This document shows, one piece after another, positions 8,753 through 17,572 of a stretch of DNA of 64,000 nt. Position 1 is the stretch's first letter. Each line of letters begins with the position of its first letter. This DNA is from JAIVGV01 sp031425275. GTDB taxonomy: Bacteria > Acidobacteriota > Blastocatellia > Pyrinomonadales > Pyrinomonadaceae. The notes under the pieces were generated by a model. The model made no database searches. It saw only the letters and a program-made list of their open reading frames with translations, and had not been told where the DNA came from. The stretch lies in assembly GCA_031425275.1 (NCBI GenBank), contig JANPJA010000084.1:52938-116937 (forward strand), read 5' to 3'. The position numbers were made by a program, and so were the translations under genes.

Positions 8753-9031
8753 GTGATCATCGAAGGCTTCGATAACGCCTGGCACATCCTGCGTCACTGG
8801 GCCGAGAGCGGCCGCGAGTACTTCGTCTTCGCGCACCGCGGCCGCGTGCCCGAGCCGCATCCCGTCGCGCGCGAGGACTTGCCCGCGGACGCCGTTTGCG
8901 GCCTCGACTATTTCCTCGTCCCCGCGCTTGAGCCGCCGGCCGTCGGCGACAACCCACAGCCGGAGCGCGCTCTCACCCCCGCCGAAATCCTGCTCGCCGC
9001 CGCCATCGCCGAAGGCTGGGAGCCGGAATAA
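8753..9031 (+). CDS. Small conserved-looking hypothetical protein
   Basis: A 92-residue acidic protein starting at GTG with a GAGGAGGG ribosome site about eight bases upstream. It has no signal peptide or membrane segment. The N-terminal half is aromatic-rich (FDNAWHILRHWAESGREYF) and the tail is proline- and glutamate-rich. It is divergent from glgB and convergent with the phzF-like gene. I do not recognise the family. Coding is supported by the ribosome site and by the codon usage, which matches its neighbours. Confidence 0.6.
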   Translation: MIIEGFDNAWHILRHWAESGREYFVFAHRGRVPEPHPVAREDLPADAVCGLDYFLVPALEPPAVGDNPQPERALTPAEILLAAAIAEGWEPE

Positions 9032-9113
9032 TTGTAACGACGAAGTGGGAACGATGAACAATGATCTGAAATTATTGGCGTCTTCCGTTCTTCGTTCCTA
9101 CTTGATCGTTTAT

Positions 9114-9926
9114 TTAGTGCAAAAGCTCGCCGCGCATCATCGTGACGGCGCGGCCGTTGAGGTAAACGCTTTTGCTCGCGACCCTGACGCTCACGTGGCC
9201 CCCACGTGCTGATGCCTGATAAGCCTCAAATTCCTTCTTGCCTAGTTGCCTGGCCCAATAAGGGCCGAGCGCACAGTGGGCCGCGCCCGTGACCGGGTCT
9301 TCGTCGATCCCCACGTTCGGCGCGAAGTAGCGGGAGACGAAGTCAAAGGGTTTGCCGTCCGCGCGCGCCGTCACGATCACTCCCTGCATTCCCAGACGCT
9401 TGAGGGCGGCGATGTCCGGCTTCAGCCGCCGCACCGCCTGTTCGGACTCAAGCTCGACGAGGTAATCCGTTTTCGTCACGCTCACCCTCACGACTTTTGC
9501 GCCGAGCGAATGACCGAGGTCGGGCGGGGCCGACTTTGATGGTTTTGCCGGAGTCGCCGGCAAGAGCAGTTCGATCTGCGGGCCGCGGTGGCGCGCAATG
9601 AGCCTCCCGCTCCTGGTCAAGAAAGACACAGCCCTGTCGGTCGGGAGCGCACCTGTGTCGAAGAGGACGTGCGCACTCGCGAGCGTGGCGTGGCCGCACA
9701 AATCCATCTCGACGGTCGGCGTGAACCAGCGCAAGTTGTAAACGCCGCGCTCGCCCGTGAGAAACGCCGTCTCCGAAAGGTTCATCTCCCGCGCCACGAG
9801 TTGCATCCACTTCGCCGGGGCCGGGCGCGGCAGCACGCACACGGCCGCGGGGTTGCCGGTGAAGGGCTTCGTAACGAAGGCGTCAACGATGTACACGGGC
9901 TGTGATTTCGAGTTGAATTTAGCCAT
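9114..9926 (-). CDS. PhzF-family isomerase
   Basis: The protein has 270 residues from the ATG at 9926; a longer frame upstream lacks family similarity. It has the PhzF/diaminopimelate-epimerase fold marks: VDAFVTKPFTGNPAAV at the start, the catalytic glutamate Glu52 in NLSETAF, CGHATLASAH, and DEDPVTGAAHCALGPYW near the C-terminus. Members isomerise small metabolites in the cytoplasm; no phenazine genes are nearby, so the substrate is unknown. No clear ribosome site is visible. Confidence 0.9.
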   Translation of the reverse strand: MAKFNSKSQPVYIVDAFVTKPFTGNPAAVCVLPRPAPAKWMQLVAREMNLSETAFLTGERGVYNLRWFTPTVEMDLCGHATLASAHVLFDTGALPTDRAVSFLTRSGRLIARHRGPQIELLLPATPAKPSKSAPPDLGHSLGAKVVRVSVTKTDYLVELESEQAVRRLKPDIAALKRLGMQGVIVTARADGKPFDFVSRYFAPNVGIDEDPVTGAAHCALGPYWARQLGKKEFEAYQASARGGHVSVRVASKSVYLNGRAVTMMRGELLH

Positions 9927-10031
9927 GGGTTTTGAATCGTTCGGTCTGGATCGGCGAGCGGGATGCGGAAGTCGTGTTGCGGCCTGACGAAGCACGGCAA
10001 TCTCAACCCGCGAATGTGGTCACAAACAAAG

Positions 10032-10652
10032 TCACGCGCCCGCGGCCTTCTCGCGGAAGATTTTTAACACCTCGCGCTTGAGATCGGGGTTGAGCGTGTC
10101 GAGGCCGTCCGATACTTTGAACTTGTTGTTGACCCACTTGCGCACCTTCGCCGCGTCGTAGCCGAGGGCTTGCGCGGCTTGCAGGATGTCGTGGTCGAGA
10201 TCGTCGGCCGGCTCTGCCTCATCAGGCGCACTCGAAGCTTCCGCGACTACCTGAGCCGGTGCTTGAGACTTCGCCGGTCGCTCAACGGCCGGGGCACCGC
10301 GCTCGGTCTGCATCCGCGCCGTCTTCTGCAACTCCTCGCGCGAGGCGATGCCGCGCTTGACCTCGAAGCCCAGCATCGCGAGCGCGCGGCCGACAGCACT
10401 GGTCTCACAGACTTCGACGTAACTACCTTGCTGGACATGACCCGAACTGCGAAGTTCGTAGGCATGCCCCGTGGCAGCGGGCAACGCATCATCCTGCTCA
10501 CGGTACACTTCAGCACGGATCATTATAAAACCCTTCTCGACATCATGTTCCAGAACGGATGTTGTGATTCGCCCTAGTGGATGTCTACTGTAAAATTTCT
10601 CTACCCGTTCATGGACGGGTACATATTCATCGAGATTAAAATTCCTACCCAT
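10032..10652 (-). CDS. Phage-type ERF-like single-strand annealing protein (putative)
   Basis: The protein has 206 residues. YVPVHERVEKFYSRHP at the N-terminus, GRITTSVL with a RAEVYRE strand, and VCETSAVGRALAMLGFE at about residues 80-96 match the pattern of ERF/Rad52-like single-strand annealing proteins, whose core motif is ETSAxGRALA. The second half is a low-complexity Ala/Glu/Pro linker followed by a helical tail (LGYDAAKVRKWVNNKF). Such proteins anneal single-stranded DNA in phage recombination. The ATG overlaps the end of the upstream HNH gene by eight bases, and a GGAAGG site lies within that gene. No other phage structural genes are near, so this is an orphan pair. The function is inferred from a short motif. 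Confidence 0.6.
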   Translation of the reverse strand: MGRNFNLDEYVPVHERVEKFYSRHPLGRITTSVLEHDVEKGFIMIRAEVYREQDDALPAATGHAYELRSSGHVQQGSYVEVCETSAVGRALAMLGFEVKRGIASREELQKTARMQTERGAPAVERPAKSQAPAQVVAEASSAPDEAEPADDLDHDILQAAQALGYDAAKVRKWVNNKFKVSDGLDTLNPDLKREVLKIFREKAAGA

Positions 10653-11244
10653 TGATAACTTCCTTCCACGTTCGTCGGCTGGTGATTTTCCATATAGTTT
10701 GCCGCGACACTCCGTAACGACGCGCTAGGGTAACAACGTACACACCCTCCGCATGATCCTTCAAGATTGCTTTTATTTTGCCGAGATCAAGTTTGGAAAC
10801 ACCGATTTTCTCACCTCTTGCTCTTCGTTCTGGAGGCACATACAAGAGGCCAGTATCAACCGCATGTTTTCTATTTTGTGAAGGGCTAACATATTCAAGA
10901 TTCATGACGTTCGGATTCCTTTTGTTACCATCTTTATGATTTATTTCCTTGCCTAAGGGTCGAGGGCCTATGAAAGCTTCTGCAACAAGGTGGTGCAAAA
11001 AACAACAGCGTGCTTTCTGACTACGATACAACACGACGCAAGGATAGCCCTGTGGATCACGGTATTGTGGTCTCACAACTCGACCCGCTTGAGTACCACT
11101 AGATTGCAACACCCGACGCACTCGCCCAGAAATACTTACCTCATAAACTCCCTCGAATCCAACAATCGAACGCCAATCTTCTTCCACCTCTGCCACGGGG
11201 ACGTAATCCTCGAAACGGTCGCGGGTTTGGCCGGGTCGTGACAT
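10645..11244 (-). CDS. NUMOD4/HNH homing endonuclease
   Basis: The protein has 199 residues. A NUMOD4-type segment (EDWRSIVGFEGVYEVSISGRVRR) is followed by an HNH core with LHHLVAEAFIG, INHKDGNKRNPNVMNLEYVSPSQN and a C-terminal helix-turn-helix (VVTLARRYGVSRQTIWKI). This is the layout of I-HmuI-like homing endonucleases, which nick DNA beside their own insertion site and spread by repair. The gene is visibly AT-richer than its surroundings, consistent with recent arrival. Its first residues (DRFEDYVPVAEV) resemble the start of the downstream protein. Start ATG at 11244 with GGAGG. Confidence 0.88.
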   Translation of the reverse strand: MSRPGQTRDRFEDYVPVAEVEEDWRSIVGFEGVYEVSISGRVRRVLQSSGTQAGRVVRPQYRDPQGYPCVVLYRSQKARCCFLHHLVAEAFIGPRPLGKEINHKDGNKRNPNVMNLEYVSPSQNRKHAVDTGLLYVPPERRARGEKIGVSKLDLGKIKAILKDHAEGVYVVTLARRYGVSRQTIWKITSRRTWKEVING

Positions 11245-11433
11245 GGCAGTTAATCCTCCGTTGAATCTTTGTTAACTACGGCGAACTCTAGACCGCCCGC
11301 GTGTATTTTTCAACGAATGCCGGGGAGCAAAGAGCCGCCTGAGATTTTACCCGTGACGCGCTGGAGTGGCGGAAAGATTTTCGGATGAACCGAACTCCCG
11401 GCTGAATAATGGTTGCCGTCCTTCGAGTCTGCT

Positions 11434-12369
11434 TCAACCTACGGCGCGACTGACTTCCACGTTCATGAAATCTTCCGCGAGCGTCGTCGCCGGGAAAACC
11501 GTGCGCGCCTGTCGGATCAACTCCGACGGCTCGATGGGATTACCGCGCGCGTAGCGCGGGCTAATGTGGGTCAGCACCAGTTCGCGCACGCCCGCCTCGC
11601 GCGCGACGCGGGCGGCGTCCGTTGCGGTCGAGTGCGTGCTCTGCCGCGCGAGGTGCGCGTCCTCGTCAACGAACGTGGCCTCGTGGATGAGCAAATCCGC
11701 CCCGCGCGCCAGTTCCACGGAGGCCTCGCAGTAAGTAGTGTCCGTGCAATAGACGACGGAGCGGCCTTTCAGATCGGGGCCGCAGAATTCCGCGCCCTCG
11801 AACGAGCGCCCGTCGGGGAGCGTGACGGTCTCGCCGCGCTTGAGTTTGCCGTACAGAGGCCCGAAAGGGATGCCGAGCGAGGCGGCGCGCTCCGCGTCGA
11901 AGTGGCCGGGCCGATCCCGCTCCGTCACCCGGTAGCCGAAGGCCTGTAGCCTGTGGCGCAAGGGGCGCGTCGTGACCGTGTAATCATCCTCTTGGTAAAT
12001 CGTCCCCGCGCGTGTGGTCTCCACCGCGATCGAGTCATTAATGTGCGTGCCCGTGACGCGCGCGGAGGCCCGCACATATTCTTCGAGACCGGCCGGGCCG
12101 TAGAGGGTGATGGGCTGCGCCTGACCGGCGAGGCCGGAAGAGGCGAGCAACCCCATGAGGCCGAAGATGTGATCGCCGTGGAGGTGCGAAACGAAGATGC
12201 GCGTGATCTGGCCGAGCCGCAGATCGGTGCGCTGAATCTGGTGCTGCGTGGCCTCCCCGCAGTCGAAGAGCCAGACCTCCGCGCGCTGCGGGAGCCGGAG
12301 CGCGACGCCCGACACGTTGCGCAACCGGGTCGGGACGCCCGCACTGGTGCCTAAGAAAGTGATCCGCAA
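11434..12369 (-). CDS. rnz: Ribonuclease Z
   Basis: The protein has 311 residues, the normal length of the short (ElaC-type) RNase Z. MRITFLGTSAGVPT opens the metallo-beta-lactamase fold. The zinc motif is SHLHGDHIFG, with His62, His64, Asp66 and His67; further ligands lie in YCTDTTYCE and in LVLTHISPRY. It removes 3' trailers from tRNA precursors. The start codon is TTG at 12369, and no ATG closer to the family start is present. No ribosome site of normal strength is visible. Confidence 0.95.
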   Translation of the reverse strand: MRITFLGTSAGVPTRLRNVSGVALRLPQRAEVWLFDCGEATQHQIQRTDLRLGQITRIFVSHLHGDHIFGLMGLLASSGLAGQAQPITLYGPAGLEEYVRASARVTGTHINDSIAVETTRAGTIYQEDDYTVTTRPLRHRLQAFGYRVTERDRPGHFDAERAASLGIPFGPLYGKLKRGETVTLPDGRSFEGAEFCGPDLKGRSVVYCTDTTYCEASVELARGADLLIHEATFVDEDAHLARQSTHSTATDAARVAREAGVRELVLTHISPRYARGNPIEPSELIRQARTVFPATTLAEDFMNVEVSRAVG

Positions 12370-12491
12370 AATTGATTACCCGCCCGTGGACTAAATGCGC
12401 GGACAGTATAAACGAAACTCCGGCCGCCATGCTTTATCGAGCCGCGCAAATGCCTGCCCGTTCTCTACGTTCATTCCGACAGCATTTTCTG

Positions 12492-12520
12492 TTGACTTAA
12501 ACTGGGAGAGTCAGTAAAAG
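12492..12520 (+). promoter_or_regulatory. Candidate sigma-70 promoter for the receiver-domain gene
   Basis: TTGACT at 12492-12497 and TAAAAG at 12515-12520 are separated by 17 bases, about 50 bases before the receiver-domain start codon. The -35 is near consensus and the -10 matches four of six. Confidence 0.4.
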
Positions 12521-12570
12521 TTGTCGCGTCCTAACGGCTTTCGAGCCGAACCCCATTAGGAGTACCCCCG

Positions 12571-12951
12571 ATGTCTAACATCTTGATCGTTGACGACTCC
12601 GAAATCTGGCGTCGCCTCTCCAAACAAGTTCTCTCGAAGGGCAGCCGCCGCATCAGCGAGGCCGAGTCGGGCGAGCACGCCGTCGAACTGGCCCGCGTCG
12701 CCGCGCCCGATCTCGTCGTGATGGACTACGGGATGCCGGGGATGGACGGTCTGCAAACCTCGCAACTCCTGCGCTCGCTGCCGGGCTTCAAGCACACGCC
12801 GATCATTTTGCTGACGGCCGAGAATTTTCCCGGCGACTGTCAAACGACGCCCGCGCCGTTCGTTGACGGGTACGTGGATAAAAAGCGCATCCATTTCGAT
12901 CTCGCCGATTGCGTCGAACAACACCTCGACCGGGCGAGCGCGCCGGTTTGA
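12571..12951 (+). CDS. Single-domain response regulator (receiver)
   Basis: A 126-residue stand-alone CheY-like receiver. The acidic pair Asp8-Asp9 is in ILIVDDSE, the phosphoacceptor is Asp52 in VVMDYGMPGMDG, and TPIILLTAEN holds the conserved Thr/Ala region. The usual late lysine falls in YVDKKRIH at about 104-105. There is no output domain and no histidine kinase nearby, so it likely passes phosphate or binds a partner encoded elsewhere. An AGGAGT ribosome site precedes the ATG, and a strong terminator follows. Confidence 0.9.
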   Translation: MSNILIVDDSEIWRRLSKQVLSKGSRRISEAESGEHAVELARVAAPDLVVMDYGMPGMDGLQTSQLLRSLPGFKHTPIILLTAENFPGDCQTTPAPFVDGYVDKKRIHFDLADCVEQHLDRASAPV

Positions 12952-13077
12952 GTGCCCCCAGGCTTTGGTTCGTCTTTCGTCCGTCGCGTCGCCCACCTGC
13001 CCTTGCCAACTAGGGCAAGCGATGATACAGTCCGCGCCACTTCGCTACCTTTCCCTCCGGGGAAAGGCTGTGAAGAA

Positions 13078-13123
13078 GGGCCGGGAGCGTTGCGAGGGCG
13101 CTGCCGGCCCTTTAATTTTTTTT
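13078..13123 (+). terminator. Rho-independent terminator after the receiver gene
   Basis: Arms 13078-13089 and 13099-13110 pair over 12 bp with one mismatch (GGGCCGG.AGCG), with a 9-base loop. They are directly followed by a T-rich run TTTAATTTTTTTT. This is the classic intrinsic terminator layout, about 127 bases after the stop. Confidence 0.85.
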
Positions 13124-13238
13124 CACGCCCCACGATCCCGCCCGTCAACGCGCCCCGCCCCGCCAGTTTGAATATCCCTACCCTGCTCTTTATAATCGCC
13201 ATCACGATTCGACCGCTTATTAAAACGACACTGACCAC

Positions 13239-14078
13239 ATGAAAAGACAAATTGCTTTCTTCACCCTCCTGCTTGCGGCGTCGTGCCTTGCCGGCGGCTG
13301 TAAAAAAGCAGCCCCGCCCGCCACAAACGCCAACACGGCCGCCGCCGCGCCGACGCCGAACGTCGAGGAGGTCGTCAACGAGCTGGCTAAGTTGGATCGG
13401 GAGGAGATTCGGCAGCACCCGCAACAGTCGAGCGGATATTACAATCTTGCCAACACCTTCTTCCTCGCGGGTAAATACGCTGAGGCCGTCGAGCAGTACA
13501 AGGAGGCCATCCGGCTCGACCCGAAAGACGCGGCCGCGCGTTTCGAGATCGGGCAATGCTACTTGCGCCTCAACCGCCCCGATGAAGCCATTGCGGCTTA
13601 CAACGACGCGCTCAAGCTGAACCCCAAATTAGCCGAGGCCCACATGGAGATGGGCGACGCTTACCGAAAGCTGAACAAGACTAAGGAAGCAGTCGCCTCC
13701 TACCAGCAGGCCGTCCGCCACAAGTCAGACTACGCCGAGGCTTACTTTCACCTCGGCAACACCTACGATCAGCTCGAACAGTTTAAAGACTCCGTCAGGG
13801 CCTACGAGCAGGCCGCCCGCCACAACCCGAAAGACGGTGACGCCTTCTTCAACCTCGGTTACGCTTACGGCCGGCTCGAACAGGCCGACGATGCGATCAA
13901 GGCTTACAAACAGGCCGCCGCGCTGAAGCCCGATGACGCCGAGGCCCACCGCCGCCTCGCTCTCCTGTACCTTTTTAAAGAAGACCGCGCCGCGGCCACC
14001 GAGCAGTACAACAAGGTAAAGTCGCTCGATCCGAAACTGGCCGAGTCTTTAAATCAACATTTCGGGCAGCAGAAGTGA
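13239..14078 (+). CDS. TPR-repeat lipoprotein
   Basis: The protein has 279 residues with a lipoprotein-like signal (hydrophobic core, then SCLAGGC, Cys21) and a low-complexity Ala/Pro/Thr linker. About six tetratricopeptide repeats run from residue 57 to 270, with recurrent A.(Y/F).LG..Y..L.....A...Y..A..L.P patterns. TPR lipoproteins scaffold protein complexes at the periplasmic face of a membrane. The lipobox lacks Leu at -3 and is weak, so a cleaved secreted form is possible. It has the same plan as the next gene and is probably its paralogue. Confidence 0.82.
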   Translation: MKRQIAFFTLLLAASCLAGGCKKAAPPATNANTAAAAPTPNVEEVVNELAKLDREEIRQHPQQSSGYYNLANTFFLAGKYAEAVEQYKEAIRLDPKDAAARFEIGQCYLRLNRPDEAIAAYNDALKLNPKLAEAHMEMGDAYRKLNKTKEAVASYQQAVRHKSDYAEAYFHLGNTYDQLEQFKDSVRAYEQAARHNPKDGDAFFNLGYAYGRLEQADDAIKAYKQAAALKPDDAEAHRRLALLYLFKEDRAAATEQYNKVKSLDPKLAESLNQHFGQQK

Positions 14079-14370
14079 CTCCCGCAATACCCGCGGGCAA
14101 CACTTTTTTTAAGTGCTTTGACGATATCGTCATTCGCATCCAACACGTAATTTAGTCGCAACTGGTTTGCAACCAACGGCCCTTGCGTCGGCGGTATCTT
14201 GTGGACATCCTTTACGGCAACTGGACGGACAGTGGGGCGGCAGGCCAATTGGGGGGGCTTGCCGCCCTTCTTCCTTTTGCCGCGCCCGCCTGCTCCATTT
14301 GACTCGCCGCACGATTTGACATAGATCAACTTCGCTCCTCCCCGACATTATTTTCGCCCCGGCCAATTTT

Positions 14371-15141
14371 ATGAAGACCCGTTCTCAAGTCGCCGCGTTT
14401 CTGCTCCTGACAACCCTCGGAGTAAACGGCTGTCAGTCTGGAGGCGAACGGCCGACGGCCGACGCCGTATTAGCGAAGACCACCCCCACTCCGCAGCCGG
14501 GGGGGCAGGGTGACGGGATAACGTCGCCAACCGTTACGCCGCAGGACGCGGCCGGTTTCGTCGCACTCGGCGTTGAACTCTACAAACAGGATCGCGACTC
14601 CGAGGCCGTCGAAGCGTTCAAGGGGGCCATCAATCTCGATTCACAAAACGGCGAAGCCCACCGGCGGCTCGGTCTCGCCTACGCCTCGCTCGGCCGGAAG
14701 CAGGAGTCGGCCGAAGCCTTCGAGCAGGCCGTCGATTTTTTTGAGAAGAAACTCCGCCGCGACCCGAAGGACGCCGACACGCTCCTTCAACTCGCCGACG
14801 CCTTCGGCCAGACCGGCGAGTACCAGAAGGCCGCCGACGCCTACCGCAGGGCCGTCAAACTGCGCGAGCCGGACGGCGGCACTTACTACGACATGGGACT
14901 CGTCTATAACAAGCTGGCGAAATACAAAGACGCGGCCGACGCCTTCGGCAAGGCCGTCGATCTCGACCCCAACGACTACCGCGCGCAAGAGGCGCTGGAC
15001 AAAGCAAAAGAAGACGCCTCCAAGCAGCGCGAGCGCATCGAGTATCAGAAGAAGATGCTTGAGAAACAGGCACGGGGCGGTAACGCGAACAACTCAAACC
15101 AGAACTCGACGAACAAGCCGGTTGCCAATAAAAACCGTTAG
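14371..15141 (+). CDS. TPR-repeat lipoprotein
   Basis: The protein has 256 residues. A signal sequence ends GVNGC (Cys21), and a Thr/Pro-rich linker follows. Four or more TPR units (about residues 65-215) are recognisable from AVEAFKGAINLD, GEAHRRLGLAYASLG and TYYDMGLVYNKLAKYKDAADAF. The C-terminus is a charged helix ending in an Asn-rich tail. It is probably envelope-anchored. It follows a similar TPR lipoprotein after a 292-base gap in which I see only weak minus-strand frames and no gene, and it ends in a strong terminator. Confidence 0.8.
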   Translation: MKTRSQVAAFLLLTTLGVNGCQSGGERPTADAVLAKTTPTPQPGGQGDGITSPTVTPQDAAGFVALGVELYKQDRDSEAVEAFKGAINLDSQNGEAHRRLGLAYASLGRKQESAEAFEQAVDFFEKKLRRDPKDADTLLQLADAFGQTGEYQKAADAYRRAVKLREPDGGTYYDMGLVYNKLAKYKDAADAFGKAVDLDPNDYRAQEALDKAKEDASKQRERIEYQKKMLEKQARGGNANNSNQNSTNKPVANKNR

Positions 15142-15210
15142 TCGCTGGCCTTGTCGGCGGGGATGACTCCGCCGCGCACCGCCCCGGTCACACCCCGCAT
15201 CAAGAAAACG

Positions 15211-15251
15211 AGAGAGGCCGGAGCTTCGCCATAGGAAGCACCGGCCTCTCT
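15211..15251. terminator. Bidirectional terminator between convergent genes
   Basis: Arms 15211-15227 and 15235-15251 pair over 17 positions (AGAGAGGCCGG...GCTTC) with one A-A mismatch and a 7-base loop. A-rich sequence lies upstream and T-containing sequence downstream. It sits between the TPR gene and the convergent secreted-protein gene and can serve both. Confidence 0.8.
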
Positions 15252-15292
15252 CTTGTGATTCGCGCCCGGGTTGGGGCGGAGTCGCTCGCGCC

Positions 15293-17326
15293 TTACGGCA
15301 CGGGCAGCGCTTCGACGTTGATGAAGAAGCGGAACGTGCCGGTCGTCTGCACACCGAGCGTGAACTCAAGGTTAACGCTCGCGCCGGCGGCGAGCGGCGC
15401 GGTGGTAGTAATCGAACCGGCGCCGAGACTTGAGTTGAGACCGCCGCCGTTGGATTGCAAGGGCGGGGTTTGCAGCGTCACCGCGATCAGGCTGACGGGC
15501 AAAGCCCCTGAGTCGGTGACGGTCTGGGCCGTGCTGCTGAGCACGCGGAGATCGGCCACACCGCCCGTCCCGCCGCCATTGCCGAGCGTGGTGATGTCCA
15601 CGACGCGGAAGCGAAGGTTATAGACGGGTGCGCCGGTCATGTTGGTGAACTTGCGCCTGATCTTCAGCACCCCGTTTGCGCCGTTGGTAACTGGCGTCGT
15701 GTTGCGCTCGCGCGCGCAGGCGGTCGGGGAGGCGGGGTTAATCGCCGTCCCCATGCAGCCGAGATCAACGACGCCGGCTTTGATCGAGTTGTTGTTAGTG
15801 ATGGGCGCGCTTGAAGTCCTAAAGGCGGTCGCGGTCGGCCCCCGCTGCGGCCCCGGCGCGCCGAGCGTCGATTGCGCGCCGCTGAGCATAGCGCCGGTCG
15901 GGTCCACCAGCACGAAGTCGTTTTCGTTCACCCCCGTGTCTTGGGGCACGCCGCTCGTCAGCCTACGAACCCAGGCGTGCTGCGAGATGATGGTGATGCC
16001 CGCGGCGGGCGCGAGTCCCACACCCTCTTTGTAATCGGGGTTGGTGACCGAACTGAAGCCGACGGAGTCGAGGCGGTTAGCGGTGAGGGCGTTGGCGGTG
16101 CTGAAGACGGCGACGCCCACGTCGTCGGGCAGAAATCCCACCGTCGCCGAAGCCGGGTTGACGGAGACGTTGGATGCACCGCTCGCGGTGATGCCCGTGC
16201 CGGACGGGTAAGAGGCGAGGCTGTAGGTGTTGCCGGCCGGGCTTGGCGTGGTCGGCTGCGTCGTGATCAGGAAATAGCCGCGCGCCGGGATGGCGAGCGG
16301 CCCCGCCGTGCTCAGCGTCTGCGGGAGGACAAGGAAGGTGGTTTCTATCGCCCCCTGCGCCCCGCCGAAGCGCCAGCCCGCGCCGGCCGGCAGCGTCGGG
16401 TCTGCTCCGGGGATGGCGTCGATGATGGTGATGCTCGAATCGGTCGCGTTGTAGATTTCGATGAACTCATCGGCGCTGCCGTCGGAGGTGGGCAGCGCGG
16501 TGCCGGTACCGCGCGTGCGGAATTCACTAATGCGAATCTGCCCGGCCGTCGGGGCGGGCGGGCGCGCGTCGAACGAGATCGTCCAGCCGCCGCTGATGCT
16601 GCCCCCGTCGAGGTTCGCATCGTCGATGATGTAGAGACTCCACGTGCCGTTAGGCGTATCACCGTTGAAGGCCGACAGTGTGTAGGTGTAGGGGCTGGCG
16701 GGAGCGGCGGCGGGGAATACGTCGGTTGTGCCGGAGTTCGCCGGCCGGTAAGAGCCGGTGATAAAGGGTTGGCCGGTGTTGCCGGTCACGGTCGAGGGCA
16801 CGGGCGTCTTCGCGTAATCGTCGAGCGTCACGTTGATGTTCGACACACCGGGCGCGCCCGCGCCAAAGTCGGACATGATGACCGACTTGCGACCCGACGG
16901 CGAGACCAGGAGGAAGTCCACATCCGACGGGAACGCATGGGTGAAGCCGTTGAGCGTCACCGAGACACGCTGGACGACGCCGACCTCGCCCGAGACTGTG
17001 ATCGGCGAAGGGTAGAGGGAGGCGGCCTGACCCGACGCCGGGCACGGGCTGGGGCAATCGGTGATGGTGATGGCCGTCGAGTTGGTGAATGACGCGGCCG
17101 GGGCGGAACGCACGGGCGACAGCGATTGCCCGATCTTGTCACCGCCCTTGACCAGAGCGCGCGAGGAGGCGGTAGCACGTTTGGCCCGCACCGAAGGCGA
17201 CTCTTCCGCATCCGCCGCGCCGGTAAGTTTCTGCGCGCGGGCGCCCGACAGAGTTGAGCACACCAACCCGCCAACGGTTAACAGACTAATGGTGAGAAGA
17301 CGCAAGCGCACCGAGGGGAAGTGCAT
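15293..17326 (-). CDS. Secreted P-domain and lamin-tail protein
   Basis: The protein has 677 residues with a signal peptide (about 1-32, ending GARA-Q). Residues about 90-255 form a proprotein-convertase P-like (Homo B) jelly roll with VSVTLNGFTHAFPSDVDFLL, SPSGRKSVIMSDFG and NGTWSLYIIDDA. Residues about 265-465 are a lamin-tail-like domain (ISEFRTRG, DEFIEIYNATD, AGWRFGG). The last 150 residues (RRKFTN, LRFRVVDITTLG, FRFFINVEAL) match the C-terminus of the giant protein at 23115-31283. No catalytic domain is visible; a surface or extracellular binding role is likely. TATAGT upstream (minus strand, near 17432) may be the -10. Confidence 0.8.
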   Translation of the reverse strand: MHFPSVRLRLLTISLLTVGGLVCSTLSGARAQKLTGAADAEESPSVRAKRATASSRALVKGGDKIGQSLSPVRSAPAASFTNSTAITITDCPSPCPASGQAASLYPSPITVSGEVGVVQRVSVTLNGFTHAFPSDVDFLLVSPSGRKSVIMSDFGAGAPGVSNINVTLDDYAKTPVPSTVTGNTGQPFITGSYRPANSGTTDVFPAAAPASPYTYTLSAFNGDTPNGTWSLYIIDDANLDGGSISGGWTISFDARPPAPTAGQIRISEFRTRGTGTALPTSDGSADEFIEIYNATDSSITIIDAIPGADPTLPAGAGWRFGGAQGAIETTFLVLPQTLSTAGPLAIPARGYFLITTQPTTPSPAGNTYSLASYPSGTGITASGASNVSVNPASATVGFLPDDVGVAVFSTANALTANRLDSVGFSSVTNPDYKEGVGLAPAAGITIISQHAWVRRLTSGVPQDTGVNENDFVLVDPTGAMLSGAQSTLGAPGPQRGPTATAFRTSSAPITNNNSIKAGVVDLGCMGTAINPASPTACARERNTTPVTNGANGVLKIRRKFTNMTGAPVYNLRFRVVDITTLGNGGGTGGVADLRVLSSTAQTVTDSGALPVSLIAVTLQTPPLQSNGGGLNSSLGAGSITTTAPLAAGASVNLEFTLGVQTTGTFRFFINVEALPVP

Positions 17327-17572
17327 AATTTAACTCCTGTGGTTTTTACAAATTAGTTGGGATGGCAAGAGCAACGAATTAGAGTTTTCGGCTCACACAC
17401 GCGACCCTTTTGTTGGGGCCAAACTACTATACGGCTTGCGCCGCGTCAAGATAGATTGGCGCACGGAGGCGGGCAGTTTTTGTAGAGGCATGAGAGAAGT
17501 CCACGGCCGCGACCCGCCGGGGCAAATTGCGGCTCGTCCGAAAGTCCGATTTCAAACCGGAAACATCGTCGC

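Noticed and set aside
14054..14366. Two overlapping minus-strand frames between the TPR genes
   Set aside because: No ribosome site, biased composition and no recognisable motif.
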